A DNA stretch of 50,422 bases from Intrasporangium calvum (GCF_028446585.1 NZ_JAPFQL010000010.1:1-50422), one strand, 5' to 3'; numbered from the stretch's first letter, positions 24,160-32,381 are shown. Notes: a model not told the origin generated them from the sequence alone. Program-made: numbers and translations.

Positions 24160-25301
24160 GTGCCCGCCTGGCGATCAACCGGCTCCGCGACCGGGTCCCT
24201 CTCGACGGGGCGGCGGTCGACCGCTTCGTGGCCCGTTACGGTTCGCCGATCGTCGAGGGTGAGCGGGCGACGTTCCTCTGGCGCGGCGAGGCCGACGAGG
24301 TGCGCGTGCGGCACCGCGTCGTGGGGCTGCCCGACCCGTTGCCGCTGTCGCCGGTCCAGGGGACCGACCTGTGGGCCGTGACGACGGTGCTCCCCGAGGG
24401 GTCCCGGGTCGAGTACCAGGTCGAGATCCGGCGCGGCGAGGCCTACGAGCAGTTCAACGACCCGCTCAACCCGCGACTGGCCCACAGCCCGCTCGGTTCG
24501 TCATCGGTGTGCGCGAGCCGGGGCTATCAGGTCCCCGACTGGGTGGCCTTCGACCCGGAGGCCCGTCCCGGATCCGTCATCGAGGACAGCATCCGGAGCA
24601 AGGCCCTGCGACGCGAGCAGCCGATCCACGTCTACCTCCCGGCTCGGTTCAACCGCGCGCTGCGCTACCCGCTGCTCGTCGTGCACGACGGCACCGACTA
24701 CCTCGGCTTCGCCGCGATGAAGACCGTCCTCGACAACCTCATCCACCGGCTCGACGTCGACCCGCTCGTGGCGGTCTTCGTGCCACCCGGCGACCGGCTG
24801 CGCGAATACGCCAACCACGCGCCGCACGCCCGCTTCATCGCCCGCGAGCTCGTGCCGCTGCTCACCGAGCGGCTGCCCCTGCTCGACGCACCCGAGGCCC
24901 GCTGCCTGATGGGGTCGAGCTTCGGCGGCATTGCCTCCCTCTCGACGGCGGTGCGCTATCCCGGCTACTTCGGCTCGCTGCTCCTGCAGTCCGCCTCACT
25001 CGTGTTCACGGACATCGGCTTCGACCACGGCGGCGGGCCGGCGTTCGACCCGGTCGTCGCCTTCGTCAACCGCTACCGGGCCCGGCCGACGGCCGTCGTC
25101 GAGCGGATCTACCAGTCGTGCGGCGTCTATGAGCCGCTCATCACGCCGAACCGGTCGATGGTGGGCGTCTTCCGGCAGGCCGGCATGCAGGTCCGCTACG
25201 CCGAGGCTCGTGACGGACACAACTGGGAGAACTGGCGCGACCGCCTCGGTGACGGGCTGTCATGGCTCTTCCCGGGCCCGCAGAAGTTCCTCTACGAATA
25301 G
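24156..25301 (+). CDS. Fes/esterase D-like alpha/beta hydrolase with N-terminal E-set domain
   Basis: This 381-residue protein has an N-terminal beta-sandwich-like part (about 1-130; VEYQVEIRRGEAYEQFNDPLNP) as in enterochelin esterases. An esterase (PF00756-type) domain follows, with nucleophile Ser in MGSSFGGIASL near residue 254 and catalytic His in DGHNWENW near residue 355. It has no signal peptide, so it acts in the cytoplasm. GTG 24156 overlaps the previous stop. The next gene encodes a second, shorter esterase of the same superfamily. The ester or peptide substrate is unknown. Confidence 0.82.
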   Translation: MSARLAINRLRDRVPLDGAAVDRFVARYGSPIVEGERATFLWRGEADEVRVRHRVVGLPDPLPLSPVQGTDLWAVTTVLPEGSRVEYQVEIRRGEAYEQFNDPLNPRLAHSPLGSSSVCASRGYQVPDWVAFDPEARPGSVIEDSIRSKALRREQPIHVYLPARFNRALRYPLLVVHDGTDYLGFAAMKTVLDNLIHRLDVDPLVAVFVPPGDRLREYANHAPHARFIARELVPLLTERLPLLDAPEARCLMGSSFGGIASLSTAVRYPGYFGSLLLQSASLVFTDIGFDHGGGPAFDPVVAFVNRYRARPTAVVERIYQSCGVYEPLITPNRSMVGVFRQAGMQVRYAEARDGHNWENWRDRLGDGLSWLFPGPQKFLYE

Positions 25302-25327
25302 GGATCGGCCAGGTGAAAGGGAACGCG

Positions 25328-26053
25328 ATGAAGACGACCGACCGGTGGTTCTCCGACCGGCTCAACACCGACATCACGCTGGCCCGGTGGGGCACCTACG
25401 GTGTCCCCGTCCTGCTCTTCCCGACTGCCGGCGGTGACGCCGAGGAGGTCGAGCGGCACAAGATGGTGCAGCACCTGGCGCCGCTCATCGAGGACGGGCG
25501 CGTCAAGGTCTATTCATGTGACAGCGTGGCCGGCAAGGCGATGGCGGAGCGGATCGGCACGCCCGACCAGCGGCTCGCCCTCTTCAACGCCTTCCATCAG
25601 GCCGTGGCGGAGGAGGTCGTCCCTGCCATCCACGGCGACTGCGGCGGGCCGCTGCGGGTCGTCGTCGCAGGCGCGTCGATCGGGGCGTTCAACTCGCTCG
25701 CGATGATCTGTCGCTACCCGCACCTCGTCGACTCCGCCGTCTGCATGAGCGGGACGTACGCCATCGAGAAGTTCATCGGCGGCCGCTTCACCGACGACCT
25801 CTACTTCAGCTCACCGCTCCACTTCCTGCCCGGTCTCGAGGGGTCGGCCCTCGACACGCTCCGCCGACGGATGGTCATCCTTGCGTCGGGCAGCGGCGAG
25901 TGGGAGGACGTGGGCGAGTCCTGGACCGCTGCCCACGTCCTCGGCTCCAAGGGGATCCCCAACCGCGTGGATGACTGGGGACCGGCCTACAAGCACGACT
26001 GGCCGACCTGGTGGGAGATGCTGCCGATGTATCTCGACGACGTGGTCCCCTGA
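25328..26053 (+). CDS. Second esterase-like alpha/beta hydrolase
   Basis: This 241-residue protein is a single-domain esterase of the PF00756 type. The nucleophile elbow is AGASIGAFNSL near residue 117 (GASIG instead of GSSFG) and the C-terminal His is in KHDWPTWW near residue 225, the same H-x-W-x-x-W pattern as its neighbour. Only the shorter core is present, without the E-set domain. ATG 25328 has AAAGGGA 6 nt upstream and lies 26 nt after the first esterase. It completes the four-gene unit; a gene-free gap of about 345 nt follows. Confidence 0.85.
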   Translation: MKTTDRWFSDRLNTDITLARWGTYGVPVLLFPTAGGDAEEVERHKMVQHLAPLIEDGRVKVYSCDSVAGKAMAERIGTPDQRLALFNAFHQAVAEEVVPAIHGDCGGPLRVVVAGASIGAFNSLAMICRYPHLVDSAVCMSGTYAIEKFIGGRFTDDLYFSSPLHFLPGLEGSALDTLRRRMVILASGSGEWEDVGESWTAAHVLGSKGIPNRVDDWGPAYKHDWPTWWEMLPMYLDDVVP

Positions 26054-26398
26054 GCAGTCGTTGCCGCGGCACGGCGCGCGGCTCCAGAAACGGGCGCCAG
26101 CCGACGGCGAGGAGCACACTGGAGGTGGCTCCTTCGCCGAGGCGCGGACGTCGCACGACACCCCAGTGGCCACGTCCGCACCCTCGACGCACCAGATCCG
26201 GCCACGCGCTCGGGCTCAGCCGGTCGGCGGCAGCGAGCCCAGCGGCATACGGCGGGAGTGGGTATGGGATGGCCGGACACCCCTCGAAACCCCCGCGGCT
26301 AAACTGTGTCTTCGGACGGGGGCCGAGTCGCTGCCTGCTCCGTCGCCACTCGTGCCCCGGCCCCGGCCGTGGCGCCGCAACCGAAGAGGACCAGTGCA
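26054..26398 (+). other. Gene-free gap with one repeat A copy
   Basis: This stretch of about 345 nt has no credible ORF. It contains repeat A (minus orientation) at 26232-26252 and a TAAACT hexamer at 26300-26305 that could be a -10 element for the lipoprotein gene, though no matching -35 is seen. GC content is high apart from this short patch. Confidence 0.5.
26232..26252 (-). repeat. Repeat A copy (intergenic)
   Basis: AGCGAGCCCAGCGGCATACGG, the reverse complement of the repeat A core plus most of the extension, in the gap upstream of the solute-binding protein. Confidence 0.85.
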
Positions 26399-28201
26399 AT
26401 GCGCCGACCCATCGCCCCGAAGCCGGGCGTCGTCGGCACCCTCCTCGGCCTGGTGCTCCTCGGCGCGTGCACGACGCCGGTGCAGACGGCCGGTCCCGCG
26501 ACCCCCTCGGCGACGACAGCCACCGCGACCGGCACCGGCACCCCATCGCCCACGACTTCCCCGGTCGAGCGAGCGCCCCTCGTCGTCGAGGCGGCCTTCG
26601 ACTTCACCTCGCTCGACCCGCGAGAGCTGGTGGAGCGCAGTGGCCTCCTCGTCGCCGATGCGACCTACGAGACCCTGACGACGCTCGACCCCGAGGACCC
26701 GACCAACGTCCTGCCGGGGCTCGCCGAGTGGACGATGTCGCCCGAGCGCAACTGGCTGACCCTGCGCCTCCGCCCCGACGCCACCTTCTCCGACGGGAGC
26801 CGGGTGACCTCCGATGACGTCATCTTCACCCTCGCGCGGGCCCGAGCCCTCGGCGGGACGGCCGCCAAGCTGCTCGGCCCGGTCGGCTTCACCAAGGTCG
26901 ACGACCGCACGCTGACCGTGACGGTCCCCGGCCCCGACTTCGCGCTGCCCGCCCTCCTCGCCAACCCGGCGTTCGGCATCCTCAACTCCGACGTCGTCAC
27001 GGAGCACGGGGGCGCGACGGGCCCGGGTGACACGGCGGGCAGCTGGCTCAGCTGGAACTCCGCCGGCTCCGGTCCCTACGTCGTCGCGGAGGTGGACCGC
27101 GGCCGGACGATCCGCCTGGAGCCGAACCCGCACTGGGACGGTCCCGCCCCGACCTTCCCCGCTGTCATCGTCCGCAACGCCACGCCGGCGCAGCAGGTCC
27201 GGGACATCGAGTCCGGAGCGGCCGACGTCGTGCTCGACCTCCCGCCGGACCATGCCGACGCGATGAAGCTGCGGCCCAAGGTGTCGAGCGTCGCGATCAC
27301 CTCCCAGACGTCGGCAGCCCTGACCTTCCTGCTGCTCAACGACGACGCGGGCGTCAGCGAGTGGACTGGCAACCCGGACTTCGCGAGGGCGGTCCGTCTG
27401 GGCCTCGACGTCGACGCGCTGGCACGCCTGGCCGGACCTGGTGCCGTCCCTGCCCTCGGGCTGGTGCCGCGCGGCCTCCCCGGGGCCTTCGAGCCGCCCG
27501 CCCCTCAGCCGAGTGCAGAGCCGACCGACGTGCCGACCGCGACCGGCGGTCCGACCGCGACGAGCTCGACCAGCCCGGCGACCCCGACAGCCCCGGCAAC
27601 GAGCACCCCTTCGCCGACGGCGACCCCCGAGCCCGGCCCCGCCACGACGCCCACCGCGCCACCGGCCCGCGACCTCCCTGCGGCCAAGGCGGCGCTGAAG
27701 CGCTCCGGCTACCGCGGACAGCCGATCCGGCTCAGCTGGGCCGATGACCGCCCCGTCAACGGCATCGATCTCGCCAGCGTCGCCAGGGCCGTGCGCGCCC
27801 AGCTCAAGCGTGTCGGGATCCGCGTCGTGCTCGCACCCGCGCCGATCCAGAAGGCATGGGCCGACTACGAGAAGGGCTCCACCGCAATGGGTCTCTGGGC
27901 GTGGTCGCCCGAGTACGCCGAGCCGGAGGCCGCGCTCGCCTTCGCCCCTGGCGGCCACGTCGGCCACCGGGCGCGCTCCGTCCGCGGCGTCAGCTCCGTC
28001 CTCGACACGCTGACCGAGCAGGCCCGCACCTCCTACGGGGACGACCGCCCGCAGGCGTTCGCCCGGTGGCAGCTCGAGATGGCGCGGACCGGGTCGTTCG
28101 TGCCGCTCTTCCAACCGGCCGCTCACACGGCTCACGGCGAACGGGTGACGGCCGTGCCGCGCACGCCGATCGGCTCCGTCGACCTCGCCGGGATCCGCTG
28201 A
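26399..28201 (+). CDS. Family 5 solute-binding lipoprotein with an internal Pro/Thr linker
   Basis: This 600-residue lipoprotein has a lipobox LLGAC near residues 18-22 and resembles peptide/nickel-binding SBP family 5 proteins. DPRELVERSGLLVADATYETL and LADWTM-like segments (aEWTMSPERNWLTLRLRPD) are followed by FSDGSRVTSDDVIFTLARA. Two low-complexity regions occur: one after the lipid Cys (about 25-58), and an unusual 60-residue Pro/Thr/Ser stretch at about 365-427 in the middle of the binding domain. ATG 26399 has AGAGGA 8 nt upstream. No permease or ATPase is adjacent, so it is an orphan; it may work as a sensor or with a transporter encoded elsewhere. Confidence 0.85.
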   Translation: MRRPIAPKPGVVGTLLGLVLLGACTTPVQTAGPATPSATTATATGTGTPSPTTSPVERAPLVVEAAFDFTSLDPRELVERSGLLVADATYETLTTLDPEDPTNVLPGLAEWTMSPERNWLTLRLRPDATFSDGSRVTSDDVIFTLARARALGGTAAKLLGPVGFTKVDDRTLTVTVPGPDFALPALLANPAFGILNSDVVTEHGGATGPGDTAGSWLSWNSAGSGPYVVAEVDRGRTIRLEPNPHWDGPAPTFPAVIVRNATPAQQVRDIESGAADVVLDLPPDHADAMKLRPKVSSVAITSQTSAALTFLLLNDDAGVSEWTGNPDFARAVRLGLDVDALARLAGPGAVPALGLVPRGLPGAFEPPAPQPSAEPTDVPTATGGPTATSSTSPATPTAPATSTPSPTATPEPGPATTPTAPPARDLPAAKAALKRSGYRGQPIRLSWADDRPVNGIDLASVARAVRAQLKRVGIRVVLAPAPIQKAWADYEKGSTAMGLWAWSPEYAEPEAALAFAPGGHVGHRARSVRGVSSVLDTLTEQARTSYGDDRPQAFARWQLEMARTGSFVPLFQPAAHTAHGERVTAVPRTPIGSVDLAGIR

Positions 28202-28230
28202 CCACGATCCGGCCGCTGCCGCAACAATGG

Positions 28231-28254
28231 CCGTATGCCGCTGAGCCCCCTCCC
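28231..28254 (+). repeat. Repeat A copy overlapping the mocA start
   Basis: A 24-nt copy with one or two changes in the extension. The ATG of the core (28235-28237) is the probable start codon of the MocA-like gene, so the repeat supplies the first residues MPLSPLP. Confidence 0.85.
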
Positions 28255-28909
28255 GCACGTCCGTGGACTCGTGCTCGCGGCGGGGTCCGGCAGCCGGATG
28301 GGCCGGCCCAAGGCCCTGCTCCGACCGGTCGGGGGTGGACCGAGCCTCGTCGAGCGGGCCGTCGACGTTCTCCTGCGCGGGGGGTGCGACGGGGTGACCG
28401 TGGTGCTCGGTGCCGCGGCGGACGAGGTGTCGGCGGCCCTGCACGACTCGTTCCAGGAATCCGGTCCGGTCGAGGGCGTGAGGTGTCCGGACTGGGCCGA
28501 GGGGATGGGCGCCTCTTTGCGGGCGGGCCTCTTGGCGTTGACGCCCCGCTCGGACGTCGAGGCGGTGCTCATCTCCCTCGTCGACCTGCCGGACGTGGGA
28601 CCGGACGTCGTGCACCGGGTGGGCTCCGGGGGTCCGCAGGTGAGGCGGCCCCATGGCGGGCCGGGCCCGAGTGCGGCACTGAGTGCGGCACTGAGCCGAG
28701 CGGCATACCGCGGGTTTCCGGGCCACCCGACGCTCATCGGGCGGGACCACTGGGCGGGTGTGATCGCCGTGGCTCGCGGGGACCGGGGTGCGCGCGACTA
28801 CTTCGAGACGCACGAGCCGGCCCTCGTCGAGTGCGGTGACCTGGCCACCGGCCGGGACGTCGACTCCCCCGACAGTGCGCGCCGCCTCGGCCTCGATGCG
28901 TCGGGTTGA
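28235..28909 (+). CDS. MocA-like molybdenum cofactor cytidylyltransferase
   Basis: This 224-residue NTP-transferase-like protein has the nucleotide-binding signature LAAGSGSRMGRPKALL at about residues 14-29, a metal-binding D in LVDLPDV near residue 112, and GHPTLIGRDHW near residue 165. Proteins of this type add CMP to molybdopterin for xanthine-dehydrogenase/CO-dehydrogenase family enzymes. This fits the MoxR, VWA and XdhC genes downstream and coxSLM at 42.5 kb. The start codon lies inside repeat A and no clear Shine-Dalgarno precedes it. A tandem AALSAALSRAAYRG near residue 150 includes another, degenerate repeat A. Confidence 0.82.
   Translation: MPLSPLPHVRGLVLAAGSGSRMGRPKALLRPVGGGPSLVERAVDVLLRGGCDGVTVVLGAAADEVSAALHDSFQESGPVEGVRCPDWAEGMGASLRAGLLALTPRSDVEAVLISLVDLPDVGPDVVHRVGSGGPQVRRPHGGPGPSAALSAALSRAAYRGFPGHPTLIGRDHWAGVIAVARGDRGARDYFETHEPALVECGDLATGRDVDSPDSARRLGLDASG
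28693..28709 (-). repeat. Degenerate repeat A inside the mocA-like gene
   Basis: GAGCCGAGCGGCATACC, read in frame as SRAAYR, next to a 12-nt tandem duplication (GTGCGGCACTGA x2) that precedes it. Confidence 0.6.
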
Positions 28910-28989
28910 GGGGACGCACCCAGGCCTCCGCGACGCATCGAGCGGGCCGGATCCTTCCGCGCTGCGCATTTGTCGGTAATGCTCGGGGC

Positions 28990-29937
28990 ATGGACACCGT
29001 CTCTGGGCTCGACACCGGACCGGCCGCCTGGCCTGTCACCGAGAGCCTGCCCGCCGGCACCTTCACCGCCCCGAGCGATGTCGCGACCGCGCTCGGACGG
29101 ACCGGCTACCTCGCGGACGACGCCCTCGCCACGGTCACCTTCCTCGCCATCCGGCTCGGCCGCCCCATTCTCCTCGAGGGTGAGCCCGGGACCGGCAAGA
29201 CCGCGCTGGCCGAGGCGCTCGCCCAAGCGCTCGACCTGCCGTTGATCCGGCTCCAGTGCTACGAGGGGATCGATGCGACGCAGGCGCTCTACGACTGGGA
29301 CTTCCCGCGGCAGATCCTCCACCTGCGCGCGGTCGAGGCCCTCGCGAGGGAGGAACACCGCGACCCGCGGGCCCTCGAGACGGAGCTCTTCGACGAGCGG
29401 TTCCTGCTCGCCCGGCCGGTGCTGCGGGCGCTCCGTGAGGCGCCGTGCGTCCTGCTCATCGACGAGATCGACCGTGCTGACGACGAGTTCGAGGCGTTCC
29501 TCCTCGAGGTGCTGTCGACGTGGCAGGTGACGGTCCCCGAGGTGGGCACGATCGCCGCCCGGACGCCGCCGATCGTCGTCCTCACCTCCAACCGCACCCG
29601 AGAGCTGCACGACGCCCTCAAGCGCCGGTGCCTCTATCACTGGATCGACCACCCCGGCCTGGCCCGGGAGCTGGAGATCGTGCGCACCCGCCTGCCCGAG
29701 GTGCCCCCGGTCCTCGCGGAGCAGGTCGTCGGCCTCATCCAGCGGCTGCGCCACGACGTGGGCCTGATCAAGCCGCCCGGCGTCGCCGAGACCCTCGACT
29801 GGGCGCGCGCCCTCGTGGCGCTCGGCGCGGCAGCCGTCGACCCCGAGGTCGCAGCGGCGTCCCTCGGGTCGGCCGTGAAGTACCGCGAGGACGCCGAGCG
29901 GGTCAGGGCCATGCTCGATCGCCTCCTCACGTCATGA
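28990..29937 (+). CDS. MoxR-type AAA+ ATPase (CoxD-like)
   Basis: This 315-residue AAA+ chaperone has Walker A GEPGTGKTA near residue 62, Walker B LLIDEID near residue 157, and sensor 1 in VVLTSNRTREL near residue 198. MoxR ATPases work with VWA proteins to mature metalloenzymes; CoxD with CoxE is the CO-dehydrogenase example. ATG 28990 is chosen because GCTCGGGG precedes it. The stop overlaps the start of the VWA gene (ATGA), so the two are translationally coupled. Confidence 0.93.
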   Translation: MDTVSGLDTGPAAWPVTESLPAGTFTAPSDVATALGRTGYLADDALATVTFLAIRLGRPILLEGEPGTGKTALAEALAQALDLPLIRLQCYEGIDATQALYDWDFPRQILHLRAVEALAREEHRDPRALETELFDERFLLARPVLRALREAPCVLLIDEIDRADDEFEAFLLEVLSTWQVTVPEVGTIAARTPPIVVLTSNRTRELHDALKRRCLYHWIDHPGLARELEIVRTRLPEVPPVLAEQVVGLIQRLRHDVGLIKPPGVAETLDWARALVALGAAAVDPEVAAASLGSAVKYREDAERVRAMLDRLLTS

Positions 29938-31115
29938 CATCGACGCCCACGCCCACGCCGACGCCGACGCCGCAGAGCCAGGCCCAGTCCCCAGCCCCGG
30001 GCGGCCCGCCCTGGGCGGCGGAGGCCTGGTTGCTCGGGTTCGCGCGGGCCCTCCGGGCGGCCGGGCTGCCGGTCACCGCGGACCGCGAGCGCACCTTCCT
30101 CGTCGCCCTCGGTGCCGTCGGGCTCGGCGAGCGACGGCACGTCTACTGGACCGGTCGAGCCACGCTGACGTCCTCACCCGCCGACGTCGAGCGCTACGAC
30201 CAGGTGTTCGCGGCGTGGTTCAGTGCGGACCAACCCACGCGGACCCGTCGACCGGATCGCGAGGTGCCGCCGGCGACCCGCGCCGCCCTGGACCAGACCG
30301 AAGGCAGCTCTGGGGGCGAGGCCGACGACGAGGCGGTCCGGGCTCGCGCCAGCGGCCAGGAGGTGCTCCGCCACCGGGACGTCGCCACGCTCGACGTGGA
30401 GGAGCGGCAGGCGCTCGCCCGCCTGTTCGGGGCGTTGCACCCACGGCCGCCGCGCCGCCGCGCGCGCCGCCACGTCCGCTCCCGCCGTGGCGAGGTGGAC
30501 GGACCGGCGACGCTGCGTGCGCAGCTGCGCTGGATGGGCGAGCCCGGTCGCATCCACCACCGGGCCCGCGGCAGCCGGCCTCGACGGGTGGTCCTGCTCA
30601 TCGACGTGTCCGGCTCGATGAGCGCCTACGCCGACAGCCTCCTGCGCCTCGCCCACACCTTCGTCCAGGCCGCCGGCCCACGCGGGGCGGTGGAGGTGTT
30701 CACGATGGGCACCCGCCTGACGCACGTGACGCGGGCACTGCGCGAGCGGGACCCCGACCGTGCCCTCGTCGCGGCCGGCGAAGCCGTCCCCGACTGGTCC
30801 GGGGGGACACGTCTCGGCGAGTCGATCGCCGTGTTCCTCGACCGCTGGGGGCGTCGGGGCATGGCCCGGGGAGCCGTGGTCGTCGTCTTCTCGGACGGCT
30901 GGGAACGGCAGGGGCCCGAGCTGCTCGGCGAGCAGCTGCGCCGTCTGGCCGCGCTGGCGCACCGGGTCGTCTGGTCCAACCCGCACCGGGGCAAGGCGGG
31001 CTACCTCCCCGTGCAGCAGGGCATCGTTGCGGTCCTGCCGCACGTTGACGACTTCGTCGCGGGCCACTCGCTCGCGACGTTCGAGGAGCTGATCGAGGTG
31101 GTGGCGCGTGCGTGA
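29934..31115 (+). CDS. VWA protein, CoxE-like
   Basis: This 393-residue protein has a low-complexity N-terminus (Thr-Pro repeats, residues 3-13), a helical domain, an Arg-rich stretch near 165-180, and a C-terminal von Willebrand A domain. The MIDAS motif is DVSGSM near residue 224, with SGGTRLGES near 290 and FSDGW near 320. It is the usual partner of the MoxR ATPase encoded by the overlapping upstream gene. It has no signal peptide. It overlaps the XdhC gene by 8 nt. Confidence 0.9.
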   Translation: MTSTPTPTPTPTPQSQAQSPAPGGPPWAAEAWLLGFARALRAAGLPVTADRERTFLVALGAVGLGERRHVYWTGRATLTSSPADVERYDQVFAAWFSADQPTRTRRPDREVPPATRAALDQTEGSSGGEADDEAVRARASGQEVLRHRDVATLDVEERQALARLFGALHPRPPRRRARRHVRSRRGEVDGPATLRAQLRWMGEPGRIHHRARGSRPRRVVLLIDVSGSMSAYADSLLRLAHTFVQAAGPRGAVEVFTMGTRLTHVTRALRERDPDRALVAAGEAVPDWSGGTRLGESIAVFLDRWGRRGMARGAVVVVFSDGWERQGPELLGEQLRRLAALAHRVVWSNPHRGKAGYLPVQQGIVAVLPHVDDFVAGHSLATFEELIEVVARA

Positions 31116-32310
31116 GGTGCTCCGGGACCTGATGACCTGGTGGGAGGCCGGCGAGACGGTCGGCGTCGGCACCGTCGTCGGCACATGGCGGTCCGCACCC
31201 CGCCAGCCGGGCGCGTCGATGCTCGTCGGCCCCGGCGGCGAGGCGGTCGGCTCCGTGTCGGGTGGCTGCGTCGAGGGGGCCGTCTACGAGCTCGGTCAGC
31301 AGGTCATGGCGTCCGGCGAGCCGACACTCCAGCGCTACGGCGTCAGCGACGACGATGCCTTCGCCGTCGGGCTGACCTGCGGCGGGATCCTCGACGTCTT
31401 CGTCGAGAAGGTCTCCAGGGACACCTTCCCCGAGCTGGGGGCCGTCGCGGCCGACATCGAGGCAGGGCGGCCCCTCGCGATCGCCACCGTCATCGAGCAC
31501 CCCGACGCAGCCTGGCTCGGCCGCCGGCTCGTCGTGCATCCCGAGGCTGTGGATGACGAGGCCACTCGAGCGGAAGCGAGCGGCGGTGTGGGAGCCAGCC
31601 CAGCGGCATACGGCCTGCGCATGTCCCTCGGCAGCGAGCGAGCCGACGCCGCCGTGCGTGACGACGCTCGAGGACTCCTCGCGCAGGGCCGCACGGCGAC
31701 GCTCGGCTACGGCCCCGACGGGGAGCGGCGCGGCGAGGGGATGCGCGTCTTCGTGCAGAGCTTCGCCCCCAAGCCGCGGATGCTCGTCTTCGGCGCGATC
31801 GACTTCGCGGCGGCGGTTGCCCGCGTGGGCAGCTTCCTCGGCTACCGCGTCACCGTCTGTGATGCGCGGCCGGTGTTCGCGACGACCTCGCGGTTCCCCG
31901 AGGCCGACGAGGTCGTGGTCCGCTGGCCGCACGACTACCTGAGCGAGGAGGTCGATGCCGGGCGCGTGGACGGGCGCACCGTCGTCGCCGTGCTCACCCA
32001 CGACCCGAAGTTCGACGTCCCCGTGCTCGAGGTGGCCCTGCGCCTGCCCGAGGTCGCCTACATCGGGGCGATGGGCTCGCGGCGCACCCACGAGGACCGG
32101 CTCCGGCGGCTCCGCGAGGCCGGCCTGACCGACGAGGAGCTGGCCCGGATGTCGTCACCGATCGGGCTCGACCTCGGCGCGCGCACCCCGGAGGAGACGG
32201 CGATTTCCATCGCCGCCGAGATCATCGCGCTGCGATGGGGTGGCCAGGGGGATCGGCTGAGTGGGCTCGAGGGGCCGATCCACCACCACGAGCAGCCCGA
32301 CCACCCCTGA
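31108..32310 (+). CDS. XdhC/CoxI family molybdoenzyme maturation factor
   Basis: This 400-residue protein inserts or sulfurates the molybdenum cofactor of xanthine-dehydrogenase-family enzymes. The XdhC/CoxI domain (residues 1-140) has the SGGCVEG motif near residue 52 and LTCGGILDVF near residue 90. A linker runs about 145-175, and the C-terminal Rossmann domain shows VAYIGAMGSRRTHEDRLRRL near residues 315-335. The linker holds repeat B (AVDDEATRA) and repeat A (SPAAYG) in frame, 20 nt apart. GTG 31108 overlaps the VWA gene. Its targets are probably the CoxSLM enzyme encoded 10 kb away. Confidence 0.9.
   Translation: MREVLRDLMTWWEAGETVGVGTVVGTWRSAPRQPGASMLVGPGGEAVGSVSGGCVEGAVYELGQQVMASGEPTLQRYGVSDDDAFAVGLTCGGILDVFVEKVSRDTFPELGAVAADIEAGRPLAIATVIEHPDAAWLGRRLVVHPEAVDDEATRAEASGGVGASPAAYGLRMSLGSERADAAVRDDARGLLAQGRTATLGYGPDGERRGEGMRVFVQSFAPKPRMLVFGAIDFAAAVARVGSFLGYRVTVCDARPVFATTSRFPEADEVVVRWPHDYLSEEVDAGRVDGRTVVAVLTHDPKFDVPVLEVALRLPEVAYIGAMGSRRTHEDRLRRLREAGLTDEELARMSSPIGLDLGARTPEETAISIAAEIIALRWGGQGDRLSGLEGPIHHHEQPDHP
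31547..31570 (+). repeat. Repeat B copy inside xdhC
   Basis: CTGTGGA-N5-AGGCCACTCGAG, 24 nt, in frame in the XdhC interdomain linker. Confidence 0.85.
31590..31613 (-). repeat. Repeat A copy inside xdhC
   Basis: A full 24-nt repeat A in reverse orientation, starting 20 nt after repeat B and read as GASPAAYG. Confidence 0.88.
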
Positions 32311-32311
32311 G

Positions 32312-32365
32312 CCGTATGCCGCCGGGCCCGGCCGCGCTGGTCTCCTCCCTCCCAGCGGGGCCGGG
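32312..32365. terminator. Hairpin between convergent xdhC and lipocalin-like gene
   Basis: A diverged repeat A core (CCGTATGCCGCCGGGC, 32312-32327) overlaps a hairpin with arms at 32327-32340 and 32352-32365 (12 of 14 pairs) and an 11-nt loop. It lies between convergent genes and could end both transcripts. Confidence 0.55.
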
Positions 32366-32381
32366 TTGCTCCCGGGCGTGA

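Noticed and set aside
26216-28969. Very long open frame on the minus strand opposite the solute-binding protein and mocA-like genes
   Set aside because: Its translation is an Arg/Gly/Asp-rich shadow typical of high-GC DNA, while the plus strand has a clear lipobox, family motifs and good ribosome binding sites.
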